A stretch of DNA of 64,000 bases from Flavobacteriales bacterium (lineage in GTDB: Bacteria > Bacteroidota > Bacteroidia > Flavobacteriales_F > PHOS-HE28). The stretch spans positions 1,240,001 to 1,304,000 of the forward strand of contig JADJAA010000001.1 in assembly GCA_016704485.1 (NCBI GenBank), in the 5' to 3' direction. Position 1 is the first letter of the stretch. Each line of letters opens with the position of its first letter. This document shows, in pieces, positions 62,912 through 64,000 of the stretch. Below the pieces are notes generated by a model that worked only from the letters and a program-made list of their open reading frames with translations, made no database searches and was not told the DNA's origin. The translations under genes and the position numbers were made by a program.

Positions 62912-64000
62912 ATGAACGTTCTATTGATCGGCAGCGGAGGAAGAGAGCATGCTATGGCTTGGAAACTAGCGCAGAGCTCACTCCTCGATGAACTTTACGT
63001 AGCTCCTGGAAACCCAGGTGTGGTGCGCCATGGAAGGCAAGTGGTACTTGATCTGAACGATCAGAAAAAGGTGCGTGCATTCCTGAAGGAAAAGAAGATC
63101 CGCATCATCGTTGTTGGGCCCGAAGGACCGTTGGTGGATGGATTCCACGATCGCATTGCAGAGGATCCCACGCTCAAGGACGTTACCGTTATCGGGCCAC
63201 GCAAGATCGCTGCACAGTTGGAGGGCAGCAAGGATTTCGCGAAGGAGTTCATGTTCCGGCACAACATTCCAACAGCCGCACACCGCACATTCGTTAAAGG
63301 TCAATTGAAAGAAGCGGAGGAGCATTTGGATCGCATGACCGAACCCTATGTGATCAAAGCCGATGGCCTCGCTGCAGGCAAAGGAGTGATCATTACAAAT
63401 GATAAAAAGGAAGCACTTCGAACGATCAAGGGAATGCTTGATGGCTCCAGTTTCGGAGATGCAGGTCAAAAAGTGGTGATCGAACAATTCCTTAAGGGCA
63501 TTGAGCTTTCCGCATTCCTCATTACTGATGGCGAGCATTTCAAGATACTGCCATCAGCAAAGGACTACAAGCGTATTGGTACAGGAGATACGGGTCCGAA
63601 CACCGGAGGTATGGGGGCGGTTTCGCCAGCTCCGTTCGCGGACAAGGACTTCATGCAGAAAGTACACGACCGTGTTGCTGCTCCCACTATTCGTGGCTTG
63701 CGGAAAGAGGGTATTGACTACCAAGGGTTCTTGTTCATGGGACTTATGAACGTGAACGGCGAACCGTATGTGATCGAATACAACGTACGGTTAGGTGATC
63801 CCGAAGCACAATGCATTCTGCCACGTCTACGTAGCGACCTGCTGGATCTCTTCGAAGGTATTGCGTCCGGTACGTTAAGCGAATGCCACGTGGATGTTGA
63901 GGACCGCACAGCTGTTACGATCGTAATGGCCGCTGAAGGATATCCCGGTAAGTATGCCACTGGTGAACCGATCCTCGGACTCGAGAGCGTTAAGGATGCA
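62912..64000 (+). CDS. purD: Phosphoribosylamine-glycine ligase (3' partial)
   Basis: Second step of purine synthesis, ATP-dependent joining of glycine to phosphoribosylamine in the cytoplasm. 363 codons are present with no stop before the window edge; the family is about 420-430 residues, so about 60 are missing. The N-terminus MNVLLIGSGGREHAMAWKL and GPEGPLVDG, the ATP-grasp segment YVIKADGLAAGKGVII (near residue 148), TGPNTGGMGAVSP and EYNVRLGDPE are all present. It starts 114 bases after the preceding terminator. Confidence 0.95.
   Translation, partial: MNVLLIGSGGREHAMAWKLAQSSLLDELYVAPGNPGVVRHGRQVVLDLNDQKKVRAFLKEKKIRIIVVGPEGPLVDGFHDRIAEDPTLKDVTVIGPRKIAAQLEGSKDFAKEFMFRHNIPTAAHRTFVKGQLKEAEEHLDRMTEPYVIKADGLAAGKGVIITNDKKEALRTIKGMLDGSSFGDAGQKVVIEQFLKGIELSAFLITDGEHFKILPSAKDYKRIGTGDTGPNTGGMGAVSPAPFADKDFMQKVHDRVAAPTIRGLRKEGIDYQGFLFMGLMNVNGEPYVIEYNVRLGDPEAQCILPRLRSDLLDLFEGIASGTLSECHVDVEDRTAVTIVMAAEGYPGKYATGEPILGLESVKDA

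Overview
The window reads as a piece of a Bacteroidota chromosome, most likely an uncultured member of the Flavobacteriales; this is an inference from gene content. Evidence: many proteins carry type IX secretion (T9SS) C-terminal sorting domains, both the short type A form and the gliding-motility-associated type B form; Shine-Dalgarno sites are largely absent; promoter-like pairs resemble the Bacteroidota consensus TTTG-N19-TAnnTTTG; and NuoG is of the short kind I recall from Flavobacteriia. No tRNA, rRNA, CRISPR array, transposase or integrase gene was found.

Layout. 1-3958: a tandem set of T9SS cargo genes (two delta-60-type paralogs, one unrelated cargo, one decayed remnant). 4178-17879: all 14 respiratory complex I genes nuoA-N in canonical order, split by an 818 bp apparently non-coding insert between nuoG and nuoH, with a good promoter just before nuoH. 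18089-22814 (minus strand): DUF177-rpmF-plsX-fabH-accB-accC, linking ribosomal protein L32 to fatty acid initiation. 23074-24368: two unknown envelope or secreted proteins. 24397-27138 (minus): pdxA and an M17 aminopeptidase. 27314-33493: a large type B cargo, riboflavin synthase, an M1 aminopeptidase cargo and metF. 33574-38544 (minus): two large tandem CUB/PKD/P-domain type B cargo genes sharing an apparently identical block of about 0.9-1.1 kb, each broken by a different lesion. 38654-40274 (minus): an ECF sigma factor with a membrane partner that ends in a T9SS type B-like domain. 40503-43865: lepA and a polytopic membrane protein. 43997-47165 (minus): three tandem paralogous lipoproteins, the middle one frameshifted. 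47323-50931 (minus): a 1202-residue VCBS/FG-GAP cargo. 51202-55311: YtxH protein, a second ECF sigma factor, a membrane partner with three 70-residue repeats, a TonB-C-like protein and a predicted outer-membrane beta-barrel. 55311-55480: a 170 bp quasi-palindrome. 55671-64000: YebC regulator, NIT-domain histidine kinase, acyl-CoA carboxylase carboxyltransferase, lipoprotein, TauE/SafE permease, redoxin, and purD running off the right edge.

Core metabolism (complex I, fatty acid initiation, riboflavin, folate, B6, purine) is intact. The accessory content is mainly surface and secreted proteins and their regulators, and it is there that duplication, decay and frameshifts are concentrated. The most unusual structures are the two broken cargo paralogs with a shared identical block, the sigma factor paired with a membrane-anchored T9SS-type domain, the 70-residue-periodic sigma partner, and the coding-like quasi-palindrome. 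The paralog lesions could be assembly artefacts of a repeat and should be read with that in mind.
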